A DNA stretch of 26,439 nt from Syntrophaceae bacterium UBA1411. GTDB lineage: Bacteria; Desulfobacterota; Syntrophia; Syntrophales; Smithellaceae. The notes under the pieces were generated by a model. That model was not told where the DNA came from and made no database searches. It saw only the letters and a program-made list of their open reading frames with translations. This document shows, in pieces, positions 14,792 through 21,780 of the stretch (the stretch's first letter is position 1; every line of letters starts with the position of its first letter). The stretch is taken from NCBI GenBank assembly GCA_002304995.1, contig DBPV01000014.1:338-26776 (forward strand), in the 5' to 3' direction. The translations under genes and the position numbers were made by a program.

Positions 14792-14926
14792 GACGTCTTC
14801 CTCCTTTTTTCCTGAAATGGATCAGCCGAAAACCTGTATCGGCCAGCAGTGCTCTAGCGAATTCTGAAAGAAATTGCAAGGTTTTATCAAGGAAATGCAC
14901 GACGACAACGGTGTTATTGGTTGTAA

Positions 14927-15409
14927 TTATAAACGCTTAGCATAAATAATTTTACTGTCGCCCGGCGCGTAGAAATCCTCCAGAAACGCCTCGGCTTTAT
15001 AACCGCAGCTTTCATAAAACCGTTGCGTCGGTTGGTATTGAGCGCGGGAGGATGTTTCCGCGTAAATCCGCCTGCCGCCGCCCTCGCGGACGGCCTGTTC
15101 CGTCCTTTGCAGCAGTTTGCGGCCCAGGCCCTGACCGCGACAGGCGCCGGCGACCGCAATCCAGTAAAGATCGTAACTGGCGGCCGTGGCCGGAATGCGG
15201 CCGTAGCAGGTGTAGCCCAAGACCTTCGCGTTTTCCTGGGCAAAAAGGAATTGGTACGAGCTTTGCGGCCCATGCTCCAGGCGATCCGTCGCCAGTTCGC
15301 AGGCCAGCTCCACTTCCTCGGCCGAAAAGAAGCCGCTGGACTGAACGATATTTAAAATGGCGCCAAGATCGGACGGCAGGATGTCTTGTCGGAAAGTAAT
15401 CACGTGCAT
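14927..15409 (-). CDS. GNAT-family N-acetyltransferase
   Basis: This 160-residue protein has the GNAT fold: the acetyl-CoA pyrophosphate loop CRGQGLGRKLLQRTEQ (R/Q-x2-G-x-G/A), preceded by the strand YDLYWIAVAG and followed by AETSSRAQYQPTQRFYESCGYKAEAFLEDFYAPGDSKIIYAKRL, typical of amine acetyltransferases. It is the last gene of the kamA operon; its ATG is 4 bases after the DUF486 stop. In methanogens and some bacteria a GNAT enzyme (AblB) beside lysine 2,3-aminomutase (AblA) acetylates beta-lysine to an osmolyte. This protein is shorter than AblB and of a different GNAT subgroup, so a beta-lysine substrate is an inference from position only. It could also acetylate the ATP-grasp product or give self-resistance. 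Confidence 0.88.
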   Translation of the reverse strand: MHVITFRQDILPSDLGAILNIVQSSGFFSAEEVELACELATDRLEHGPQSSYQFLFAQENAKVLGYTCYGRIPATAASYDLYWIAVAGACRGQGLGRKLLQRTEQAVREGGGRRIYAETSSRAQYQPTQRFYESCGYKAEAFLEDFYAPGDSKIIYAKRL

Positions 15410-15413
15410 CGGC

Positions 15414-15764
15414 CTAACCGTGGTGCGGCAAACCGCCGCGAAACATGAAATATACCGCGCCGACCATGCACAGCGACGCCCACAGAAAATCGAGCTTGAG
15501 CGGCTGCTTCATATACAGGACGGCAAATCCCGCAAAAACAATCATCGTGATGACTTCCTGCATGATCTTGAGCTGGCCCAGCGAGTAGTGTTCGAAGCCG
15601 AGGCGGTTGGCCGGCACCTGCAGGACATATTCAAAAAAAGCGATCCCCCAGCTGATGACGATGACCAGAATAAGGGGCTTGTTGTTGAGATTCTTCAGGT
15701 GGCCGTACCAGGCGAAGGTCATGAACAGATTGGAGAAGAAAAGCAAGACGACCGGTTTAAACAC
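15414..15764 (-). CDS. DUF486 family four-helix membrane protein
   Basis: This 116-residue protein has four membrane helices (about 4-22, 32-53, 68-86 and 91-109). The pattern WYGHLKN, SWGIAFFEYVLQVPANRLG, and QLKIMQEVITMIVF followed by a WASLCMVGAVYFMF end identifies the DUF486/DMT-like family, thought to be small drug/metabolite-transporter relatives that act as dimers. Activity is not established. It sits between the second ATP-grasp gene (20 bases) and the GNAT gene (4 bases), and so is likely co-expressed with them; export of the operon's product is a possible role. Confidence 0.87.
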   Translation of the reverse strand: MFKPVVLLFFSNLFMTFAWYGHLKNLNNKPLILVIVISWGIAFFEYVLQVPANRLGFEHYSLGQLKIMQEVITMIVFAGFAVLYMKQPLKLDFLWASLCMVGAVYFMFRGGLPHHG

Positions 15765-15784
15765 AAAAAGACTCCTCCTTCGTT

Positions 15785-16777
15785 TCAGGGATTCAGCGCA
15801 TCGTGCAAAATGTTGTCGATGGCTTCCGAATAGGGAATGCCCGCGTGTTCCAGGGCGGCGGCAAAACCGGCGTCCGGCGACAGGCAGGGATTGGCGTTGA
15901 TCTCCAGAACCCAGGGTTGCCCCTGGGCATCCACGCGGAAATCGATGCGGGCGTAACCGCGCAGGCCGAACAGACGCCAGCAGGCCAGAGCCGTTTCGCG
16001 CAGGCGGTCCGCCAGCCCTGCGTCCTGAGTCTTTATCTTCAGCGTGCGGACGGTATTTTCGTACTCAAACGAATCCTCCACCCATTTGGCCCGGTAATCG
16101 AGCATCTTTAACTTGTCCGGAGGGTAGTTCAAAAACAGGATTTCCGCGGGCGGCAAAACGATCACGCCGCCGGCGCCGGCCAAAAGGGCGATGTTGAATT
16201 CACGGCCGTCGATATACGCCTCGGCGAAGCATTCCAGGTTCAGTTTCTTTTGTCTTTCCCGAAGGGCGCGCAGAGCCGTTTCGGCATCGGCAGAGGGCAG
16301 AAAGGCTTCTTCGTCGAGTCCTACCGACGCATCTTCCCAACAGGGCTTGATGAGGTAGGCGCAGGGGCGCCCGGAAGCGCAGTGCGTTTCGTCCGCCGCG
16401 ATCCAGTCCGGAGTGGCGATGCCGTTTGCGGCCAGCATTTTTTTGGCGAGCGGTTTGCTGGACGTGAGAAACATCGCCGCGGTGCGGCTGCCCGTGTAGG
16501 GAATCCGCAAAACGTCCAGAAGCGCCGGAGCGAAGTAAGCCATGGAACCCCGCGCAGCGACGGTTTCAACAAGGTTGAAGACCATGTCGGGTTTGATCAG
16601 GGCCAGTTTGGCCATGGTGGCGGAGAGATCCAGAACGAAAGGCAGCAGAATCGGCGCGTCGCCCAGGGCCGTGACGGTTTCGGCGATGGTTTTCGCCTGG
16701 CGCAGGCAATCCAGTTCATCTTCGGCCGCGTCCGGGGCTACTTCGCTGTGCAGAATCACGATTTTTCTCATAGGCAT
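15785..16777 (-). CDS. ATP-grasp ligase, D-Ala-D-Ala-ligase-like (second of pair)
   Basis: This 330-residue protein has the ATP-grasp core of the Ddl family: IPYTGSRTAAMFLTSSKPLAKKMLAANGIATPDW, the ATP loop KPCWEDASVGLDEE, YIDGREFNIALL, then YARIDFRVD and LEINANPCLSP with the metal-binding Asp, Glu and Asn. Such enzymes make an amide bond by activating a carboxylate as an acyl phosphate. The N-terminal GGxSxEHEVS motif of true cell-wall Ddl is replaced by IVILHSEVAPDAAEDELD, so a different first substrate is likely. The frame is open to 16837 inside the upstream gene; the ATG at 16777 (or 16771) fits family length and leaves a 19-base gap. Being the second of two consecutive ATP-grasp genes after kamA, it may add a second residue to a beta-amino acid. 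Confidence 0.86.
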   Translation of the reverse strand: MPMRKIVILHSEVAPDAAEDELDCLRQAKTIAETVTALGDAPILLPFVLDLSATMAKLALIKPDMVFNLVETVAARGSMAYFAPALLDVLRIPYTGSRTAAMFLTSSKPLAKKMLAANGIATPDWIAADETHCASGRPCAYLIKPCWEDASVGLDEEAFLPSADAETALRALRERQKKLNLECFAEAYIDGREFNIALLAGAGGVIVLPPAEILFLNYPPDKLKMLDYRAKWVEDSFEYENTVRTLKIKTQDAGLADRLRETALACWRLFGLRGYARIDFRVDAQGQPWVLEINANPCLSPDAGFAAALEHAGIPYSEAIDNILHDALNP

Positions 16778-16796
16778 GATATCCGTTCCGGCATTT

Positions 16797-17840
16797 TCAG
16801 GCTTTCGGCGTTCCGGCGGAAAGGCCGGCCCGCGCAAGAGCCGAAGAAAGAATGTCGGAGATCAATTGCTCGTAGCTGACGCCGACCAGGCGGCACAAAA
16901 TGGGCAGGTCCGACCGGACCGGATTCAAACCGGCCAGCGAATTCACTTCGATGAAGTGCGGCAGACCGCGGGCGTCCGAGCGCAGGTCGATGCGTCCCGC
17001 GTCCTTCAGGCCGAGGCCGCGCCAGGCCAGAAGAGAAAGCGCCATGGCTTTTTGGGCTTCCGCATCCGTGACGGCGGCGTAGCGGACGAGGTTTTCATAA
17101 TGTTCCTTGTTGTCGTAGGAGTAGGCATGCTCCTCCGCGTCGGGTGTCAGCATCACCTCCATCGCGCCCAGCACACGGGCGTCGGAGCCGGTGCCGACAA
17201 TGCCCACCGTGAATTCGCGTCCGGGCAGGAAGGTTTCCACCAGCACCGGCTGACGAAACGCCTCCAGCAGCTTCAGGCAGACCTCTTTGAGGCTGCGGGC
17301 GTCGTCAATTTTGGATCGGGCAGAAATGCCCTTGCCCGTTCCTTCCGCGACGGGTTTGGCAAAAAGCGGAAAGGGCAGGGCGATCCGGCCGATGTCTTCC
17401 GGTTCGGCAACGACGGCGAAGTCCGGCGTGGGAATGCCGAGATCGCGCACGACGTGTTTGGTCATGCCTTTGTGGAGCGTCAGGCTGTGGCCGAGCGCAT
17501 CGGCAAAGGTGTAGGGAATCCGGTAGGCGTCGAGCAGCGCCGGCACCTGCGCTTCGCGGCCGAATCCGTACAGGCCCTCGGCGATGTTGAACACCAGATC
17601 CCAGCGGTCGCCCGCGGCCAGGCGGCGCGTCAGTGACTGAATATGGCCGATGCGGTCGACGGCAAAGCCGTTTTTCAAGATGACGTCCTCGATGGCGGCA
17701 AGGGTGTCGGGCTTGTCAAATTCGGCGGTTTCTTCCAGGGAATAGCCTTCGCGCAGGTAATCGTCGCGCAGGTCGTAGGTCAGACCGACGAGAAGCTGGC
17801 GCGCGGCGCTGGATGATGGGGAGGCTGGTTTGCCGGACAT
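16797..17840 (-). CDS. ATP-grasp ligase, D-Ala-D-Ala-ligase-like (first of pair)
   Basis: This 347-residue protein is an ATP-grasp enzyme related to D-Ala-D-Ala ligase: DLVFNIAEGLYGFGREAQVPALLDAYRIPYTFADALGHSLTLHKGMTKHVVRDLGIPTPDF, the ATP loop KPVAEGTGKGI, FLPGREFTVGIVG, and AGRIDLRSD with FIEVNSLAGLNP as metal and product site. The N-terminus (LVGLTYDLRDDYLREGYS) lacks the GGxSxEHEVS motif of peptidoglycan Ddl. It is not a duplicate of its neighbour: the two differ throughout, so they probably catalyse different steps. The ATG at 17840 lies 4 bases after the kamA stop. I infer that it uses the KamA product or lysine as substrate; none is shown by the sequence. Confidence 0.88.
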   Translation of the reverse strand: MSGKPASPSSSAARQLLVGLTYDLRDDYLREGYSLEETAEFDKPDTLAAIEDVILKNGFAVDRIGHIQSLTRRLAAGDRWDLVFNIAEGLYGFGREAQVPALLDAYRIPYTFADALGHSLTLHKGMTKHVVRDLGIPTPDFAVVAEPEDIGRIALPFPLFAKPVAEGTGKGISARSKIDDARSLKEVCLKLLEAFRQPVLVETFLPGREFTVGIVGTGSDARVLGAMEVMLTPDAEEHAYSYDNKEHYENLVRYAAVTDAEAQKAMALSLLAWRGLGLKDAGRIDLRSDARGLPHFIEVNSLAGLNPVRSDLPILCRLVGVSYEQLISDILSSALARAGLSAGTPKA

Positions 17841-17844
17841 GGCC

Positions 17845-19155
17845 CTAATGGATATCCTTCGAGTCGGCGGAATTGTCCGGATAACGGAAGAGATTGCCTT
17901 CGTAGTTGCGCATCAGAAGATCGCCCTTGTCCCACCCGACGACGTAGTCGGGCAGCAGCGGAATTTTGCCGCCGCCGCCGGGCGCGTCCACCACATAGGT
18001 CGGCACGGCATAGCCGGTCGTATGGCCGCGCAGGCCCTGGATGATCTCCAGACCCTTGCTGATCGGCGTGCGGAAGTGAGAGGAGCCGGGGATCGGATCG
18101 CATTGATAGAGATAGTACGGACGAACACGGATCTGCAAAAGACCGTGCACCAGGCGGGTCATGGTGGCCACGGAATCGTTGATGCCGGAGAGCAGGACCG
18201 TCTGGCTGCCCAGCGGAATGCCGGCGTCGGCCAGGCGGATGCAGGCGGCGCTCATTTCCGGCGTCAGCTCGTCGGGGTGCGTTACATGAATGCTCATCCA
18301 CAGCGGATGATATTTTTTCAGCATGGACACCAGCGCCGGCGTGATGCGCTGCGGCAGCACGGCGGGCACCTTTGTGCCGATGCGGAGCAGTTCGACATGC
18401 GGGATTTCCTTCAGGCGCGACAGCAGCCACTCCAGGCGGTCGTCGGACAGGGTCAGCGGATCGCCGCCGGAGAGCAGAACGTCGCGGATGTTCGTATTCG
18501 AGGCGATATAGGCCAGCGCTCTTTCCCATTTGGCCGTGTCGATGAAGCACTGATGCTGGCGGCCGAAAATGCGCGAGCGGGTGCAGTAACGGCAGTAGGT
18601 GGAGCAGAGATCCGTCACCAGGAAAAGAACGCGGTCCGGATAGCGGTGCACGATGCCGGGCACGGGCGAATCCGCGTCCTCACACAGCGGGTCCTCTTCC
18701 TCGCCTTTCGTGTGCAGGCATTCGTCGACGACCGGAACAACCGAACGGCGCAGCGGGGAAGACGGATCCTCCGGATCGAGCAGGCTCGCGTAATAGGGGG
18801 TGATGGCCACGGGGAGGTCTCCCGAAGGGTGCATCATGGCCTGGCGTTCGTTGTCGGACAGGTGGATGAGGGTGTCGAGGGTGTGCACGTCACGAATGGC
18901 GTTTTGAAATTGCCAGTGCCAGTCGTACCACTCGATGCGGCTGATACCCGGGTAATGTTTTTTTCGGAAAGCGCGGGCGCGGTGTGAATCTTTAAAGGGG
19001 AAGTAAAGACGTTCCGGTTTGGATTTTGGGAGGGGCGGCAACGCATTGCCGGTGGACAACGATAAGAAATCCGTTGCTTCATTGCGAACCGCAACAAGAC
19101 CGGTCGAGGGGCCAGGAGGTTCTGACTCCTCATTGAACAGGGTCTCGTTTTCCAT
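17845..19155 (-). CDS. kamA: Lysine 2,3-aminomutase (KamA), radical SAM / PLP enzyme
   Basis: This 436-residue enzyme interconverts L-lysine and beta-lysine using a [4Fe-4S] cluster, S-adenosylmethionine and PLP. The cluster motif is CSTYCRYC (Cys184, 188, 191). PLP binds Lys397 in APGGGGK. Asp353 (QCD) and Asp390 (VVD) have the same spacing to it as Asp293, Asp330 and Lys337 of the clostridial enzyme; those two Asp hold the lysine side-chain amine, whereas glutamate 2,3-aminomutase has Lys and Asn there. So lysine is the likely substrate. The length and C-terminal PGGGGK part show it is the full catabolic/biosynthetic type and not EpmB, which modifies EF-P. About 60 residues at the N-terminus are poorly conserved. 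AAGGAGG lies just before the ATG. First gene of a five-gene operon. Confidence 0.93.
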   Translation of the reverse strand: MENETLFNEESEPPGPSTGLVAVRNEATDFLSLSTGNALPPLPKSKPERLYFPFKDSHRARAFRKKHYPGISRIEWYDWHWQFQNAIRDVHTLDTLIHLSDNERQAMMHPSGDLPVAITPYYASLLDPEDPSSPLRRSVVPVVDECLHTKGEEEDPLCEDADSPVPGIVHRYPDRVLFLVTDLCSTYCRYCTRSRIFGRQHQCFIDTAKWERALAYIASNTNIRDVLLSGGDPLTLSDDRLEWLLSRLKEIPHVELLRIGTKVPAVLPQRITPALVSMLKKYHPLWMSIHVTHPDELTPEMSAACIRLADAGIPLGSQTVLLSGINDSVATMTRLVHGLLQIRVRPYYLYQCDPIPGSSHFRTPISKGLEIIQGLRGHTTGYAVPTYVVDAPGGGGKIPLLPDYVVGWDKGDLLMRNYEGNLFRYPDNSADSKDIH

Positions 19156-19535
19156 TCATCCTCCTTCCGGAAGCATGCTTCCGTTTAAAAAATTAGCCGT
19201 CAATGAACGGCTTTATAATTTTCGAATTTACGCAAGCAAAAAAATTTGTCAACATATATTTTGCATTTGGACGCAAAAAATGAAAAAATATTTTTAAAAG
19301 TTGCGTTCCCGAAGCGGCGGAAAAAATATCGGCCGCGGCGGAACGAAAATCATTCGGCGTCCGCCTGCCGTCGCGACGATCCGGAGGGCGGACAGGCCGC
19401 CTGCGGTGGTGCAGGAGGAGGGGCGCAAGACGCTCCTTTTTGCCGCGGGAAAAATCCGAAGAGCCCTGCGCGAAGTGTCCTGCAGGCGAGCCGCGCGCAA
19501 GGCCATCCGGATCAGACTGCATGGGGAGAAAGATT
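19156..19535. other. Divergent intergenic region between kamA and mutM
   Basis: No gene is supported here. The kamA-side half (about 19195-19300) is strongly AT-rich and holds candidate promoter elements; the mutM-side half (about 19300-19520) is GC-rich. A frame reaching back to 19440 precedes mutM, but its residues resemble nothing in Fpg proteins and it is taken as chance. Confidence 0.6.
19212..19239 (-). promoter_or_regulatory. Candidate promoter of the kamA operon
   Basis: On the minus strand, TTGCTT (19234-19239) and TATAAA (19212-19217, 5/6) are 16 bases apart, about 57 bases ahead of the kamA ATG. A perfect TTGACA lies a little upstream (19247-19252) but no good -10 is at standard spacing from it. 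Tentative. Confidence 0.35.
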
Positions 19536-20309
19536 ATGCCGGAATTGCCGGAAGTGGAAACGTTGTGCCGCCAGCTGCGGGGAAAGGTTGTCGGACAGGT
19601 TATCCGTTCAATGACGGTTTATGATGAGAAGCTCTCAGACCTGGCGGATGTTCGAGGTCAGAGGATTACCGATGTGCGGCGTATCGGGAAGACGGTCGTC
19701 TGTACGCTTCTCGACGGACGGCGCCTCGTCGTCCATCTGCGGATGTCGGGGCGGCTGCTCTGGAGAGAACACCAGGCCACCGAGCCGCACACGCGCTTGC
19801 GGCTTGGCTTTGCCGTGGGCGATCTCGATCTGGTCGATCCCCGGCGCTTTGCAACGGTGCGCGTGGCCGACGAGCCTCCGCAGGTTTGCCGCAACGATTT
19901 TATCACCGGCTTCGACCGGCGAAGTTTTCTGGCGCGTCAGGCCTGTCGCCGGATTGCCGTGAAGCTGGTCTTGATGGACCAGGCCGCCGTTGCGGGCATC
20001 GGCAACATTTACGCCTGCGAGATTTTGCACCGTGCGCGCATATCGCCCCTGAGACCGGCGGCGGAAATTTCAAAAGAAGAGTGGAGCAGAATCTTCCGTG
20101 AGGCCCGCCTTGTCCTGCAATGCGGCATCGCGAAGAGAGGAACGTCCATTTCCGACTGGCGCGACCTTTACGGTGCGCCGGGCGAAAATCAGCACACGCT
20201 TGCCGTCTACGCGCGGGAAGGAAAAGCCTGTCCGGTTTGCGGGGAAGTCATCGTCCGCATGCGGCAGGGCGGGCGCAGTACATTTTATTGTCCGCGGTGC
20301 CAGACATAG
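19536..20309 (+). CDS. mutM: Formamidopyrimidine-DNA glycosylase (Fpg)
   Basis: This 257-residue bifunctional base-excision enzyme removes 8-oxoguanine and formamidopyrimidines and cuts the abasic strand. It begins MPELPEVETL; the Pro after the initiator Met is the nucleophile and the next Glu is catalytic. A conserved Lys is in RRIGKTVV (Lys52), followed by HLRMSGRL, then the helix-two-turn-helix DQAAVAGIGNIYACEILH, and a C-terminal zinc finger CPVCG...CPRC with QGGRSTFYC. The start at 19536, preceded by GGGGAGAAAG, is forced by the catalytic N-terminus; the longer frame from 19440 would abolish activity. Neighbours are unrelated. Secure. Confidence 0.96.
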   Translation: MPELPEVETLCRQLRGKVVGQVIRSMTVYDEKLSDLADVRGQRITDVRRIGKTVVCTLLDGRRLVVHLRMSGRLLWREHQATEPHTRLRLGFAVGDLDLVDPRRFATVRVADEPPQVCRNDFITGFDRRSFLARQACRRIAVKLVLMDQAAVAGIGNIYACEILHRARISPLRPAAEISKEEWSRIFREARLVLQCGIAKRGTSISDWRDLYGAPGENQHTLAVYAREGKACPVCGEVIVRMRQGGRSTFYCPRCQT

Positions 20310-20610
20310 AAAATGGAAGGCAGGGTCAGACGCGGGCCGGGCCTTCGTCATCCGGCATTTCTGAAATTATCTTTTGGGTAAACTTGGGAAGGCTGCCCTG
20401 GCGATCCTGCGCAAAGAGGAACAAGAGAGTCGCACATGTCGGCCAGGCGGTTGGCCGCTGCTTTTCGCCGCACCAGATCATCTTCATTTTTCTCCGCCAT
20501 AATAAATAAGGATACGCAAAAAATGCGCTCCGTAGTGTTAAAATCGGATAAAACGTAACAAAAACAAATACATAAATGATTCAGGGAGGGGGATTCTGTC
20601 GGACAGTCGT
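20310..20610. other. Intergenic region after mutM
   Basis: This 301-base stretch has no clearly supported gene. It holds one 50-codon minus-strand frame (listed separately, weak) and, beyond 20500, AT-rich sequence before the PHP stop. I see no convincing terminator for mutM or for the PHP gene, and no RNA gene. Confidence 0.5.
20348..20500 (-). CDS. Possible small protein, 50 residues
   Basis: An ATG-started frame begins MAEKNEDDLVRRKAAANRLA, a charged helix-like N-terminus, and ends FRNAG. The AT-rich sequence ahead of it could hold a promoter, but there is no Shine-Dalgarno site and I recognise no family. It is the only plausible short gene in the gap between mutM and the PHP gene. Weak. 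Confidence 0.22.
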   Translation of the reverse strand: MAEKNEDDLVRRKAAANRLADMCDSLVPLCAGSPGQPSQVYPKDNFRNAG

Positions 20611-21669
20611 TCAGGAAACAAAAATTGGATTTGAAAAGATCCAGGGACGGTATTTGCCGAATTTTTTCAAAAACACTTCCACACGGTAGACGCCGGTTTG
20701 TTCTACGGGCAGGGAAAGACTATCGGCATAAGCCAGATGAAACTCCCGGCCGTTGCGGATGATGCGAATCTGAGCCGGGGCCGGACAGGAAACGGACAAA
20801 AGGGCGTCTGCGGCCAATGTCAGGCGGTCGCCCATGGAAAAGACCTGTCCATTCTGCCCGAGAGTAAACAGAAATCCCCGCGACGACGAAAAGTAATCCA
20901 GGGCAAAATAACAGCGGCCGAAAAGCAGGGACTGAAAAAGGCGGTCAGTATCCCGCCGGCTGTCGCCGCAGAAGGGTTCCTCCAGGAGGACGTGCGTCCG
21001 GACGAAGCGGAAGGCCCGTTCGAAAGGGAAGGCGATGAAACGAATTCCCAGTATTTTCTTGGTGCTGGCATGGTTGTCCAACTCTCCGATGCCGACCGTT
21101 TTGCTGATTTGGTTGAGCGTGTCCCAGCGTTCCAGCGTGACGCGGCGCGGGCCTTTCAAAAGAAAAGCGGGAAAAAGAAAGCCAAGCAGACCGCTGCCGT
21201 ATCCACGGAGGCTTTTTTGCCAGTCGGTCATGAAATCCCAGATGCCGACGGCGGCATAGCCGCTCACTTTCCAGTCATTCCAGCAGTAATGTTTCACGTG
21301 AAACATTTCGGTGCCTTCGTGATCGGGATGAGCGATGATGCCGAATCCGCCCTGCTTGCTGACGGCGTCGATATATCGCTGCGGATCGTTTCCCTGCGGA
21401 TCGCCGGCGTAGGACACGGGCTCCTGAATCGCGAACGCGAGATAATGATTGAACCGGGGGGCGATTTCCTCTCCGACGATCACCAGCGTCTTGTCCTTCC
21501 AGCCTTCCCAGCCCTCCTGTCTGGCCTGCAGATGGTCATGGTCGGTGAGCATTAAGAAGTCGATGCCGGTTTTCCGGGCGGCCGCAAGAATCTGCTCCAT
21601 GGTGGCGTGGCCGTCAAACGAATAGGCGGAATGCAGATGAATAATGCCGGTGTAATCGTAAAAATTCAT
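20611..21669 (-). CDS. PHP-domain phosphoesterase-like protein
   Basis: This 352-residue protein has an N-terminal PHP metal-dependent hydrolase domain with the expected metal ligands: IHLHSAYSFDG (HxH), LTDHDHL, GEEIAP, IIAHPDHEG and GELDNHAS. PHP domains bind two or three metals and hydrolyse phosphoesters. The last ~100 residues are beta-rich (RIIRNGREFHLAYADSLSL, GVYRVEVFLKKFGKYRPWIFSNPIFVS), the carbohydrate/Ig-like tail of a subgroup of stand-alone PHP proteins. Substrate unknown. Oddly, the codons for MFHVKH (21288-21307) form a perfect parS partition site, so the gene also serves as a centromere location. The ATG at 21669 begins MNFYDYTGIIHLHS, close to the first ligand, as usual. It follows the htrA terminator and is likely its own transcript. 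Confidence 0.87.
   Translation of the reverse strand: MNFYDYTGIIHLHSAYSFDGHATMEQILAAARKTGIDFLMLTDHDHLQARQEGWEGWKDKTLVIVGEEIAPRFNHYLAFAIQEPVSYAGDPQGNDPQRYIDAVSKQGGFGIIAHPDHEGTEMFHVKHYCWNDWKVSGYAAVGIWDFMTDWQKSLRGYGSGLLGFLFPAFLLKGPRRVTLERWDTLNQISKTVGIGELDNHASTKKILGIRFIAFPFERAFRFVRTHVLLEEPFCGDSRRDTDRLFQSLLFGRCYFALDYFSSSRGFLFTLGQNGQVFSMGDRLTLAADALLSVSCPAPAQIRIIRNGREFHLAYADSLSLPVEQTGVYRVEVFLKKFGKYRPWIFSNPIFVS
21288..21307. other. parS: parS, ParB/Spo0J binding site (chromosome centromere)
   Basis: AATGTTTCACGTGAAACATT is a perfect 20-base palindrome whose core TGTTTCACGTGAAACA (21290-21305) matches the bacterial parS consensus exactly. ParB dimers load here and spread, and SMC/MukB-type loaders and ParA act from such sites. 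It lies inside the PHP gene, encoding MFHVKH. parS sites cluster near oriC. Confidence 0.92.
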
Positions 21670-21726
21670 AGCGCGTGTTTAAATCGTTTCAGAATTTTTG
21701 TCTATGGCAATTTGCCGAAGCGGAGC

Positions 21727-21760
21727 AAGAAAAAAGGCAGACCGGATGGCCTGCCTTTTT
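21727..21760 (-). terminator. Intrinsic terminator of htrA
   Basis: AAAAAGGCAG and CTGCCTTTTT form a 10-bp stem with a 10-base loop, 21 bases past the htrA stop. On the minus strand the stem ends in six T's. It could also work on the plus strand. Confidence 0.85.
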
Positions 21761-21780
21761 CGATTGATGCGGTTATGCGT

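Noticed and set aside
16797..17840. ATP-grasp genes as the cell-wall D-Ala-D-Ala ligase
   Set aside because: Neither has the GGxSxEHEVS N-terminal motif and no mur/fts genes are nearby; they sit in the kamA operon.
17845..19155. KamA as EpmB, the EF-P-lysine modifying enzyme
   Set aside because: The protein is about 436 residues with the full C-terminal PGGGGK part; EpmB is about 340, and no EpmA or EF-P gene is adjacent.
19440..19535. Upstream extension of mutM by 32 codons
   Set aside because: Fpg needs Pro right after the initiator Met for catalysis, so translation must start at 19536.
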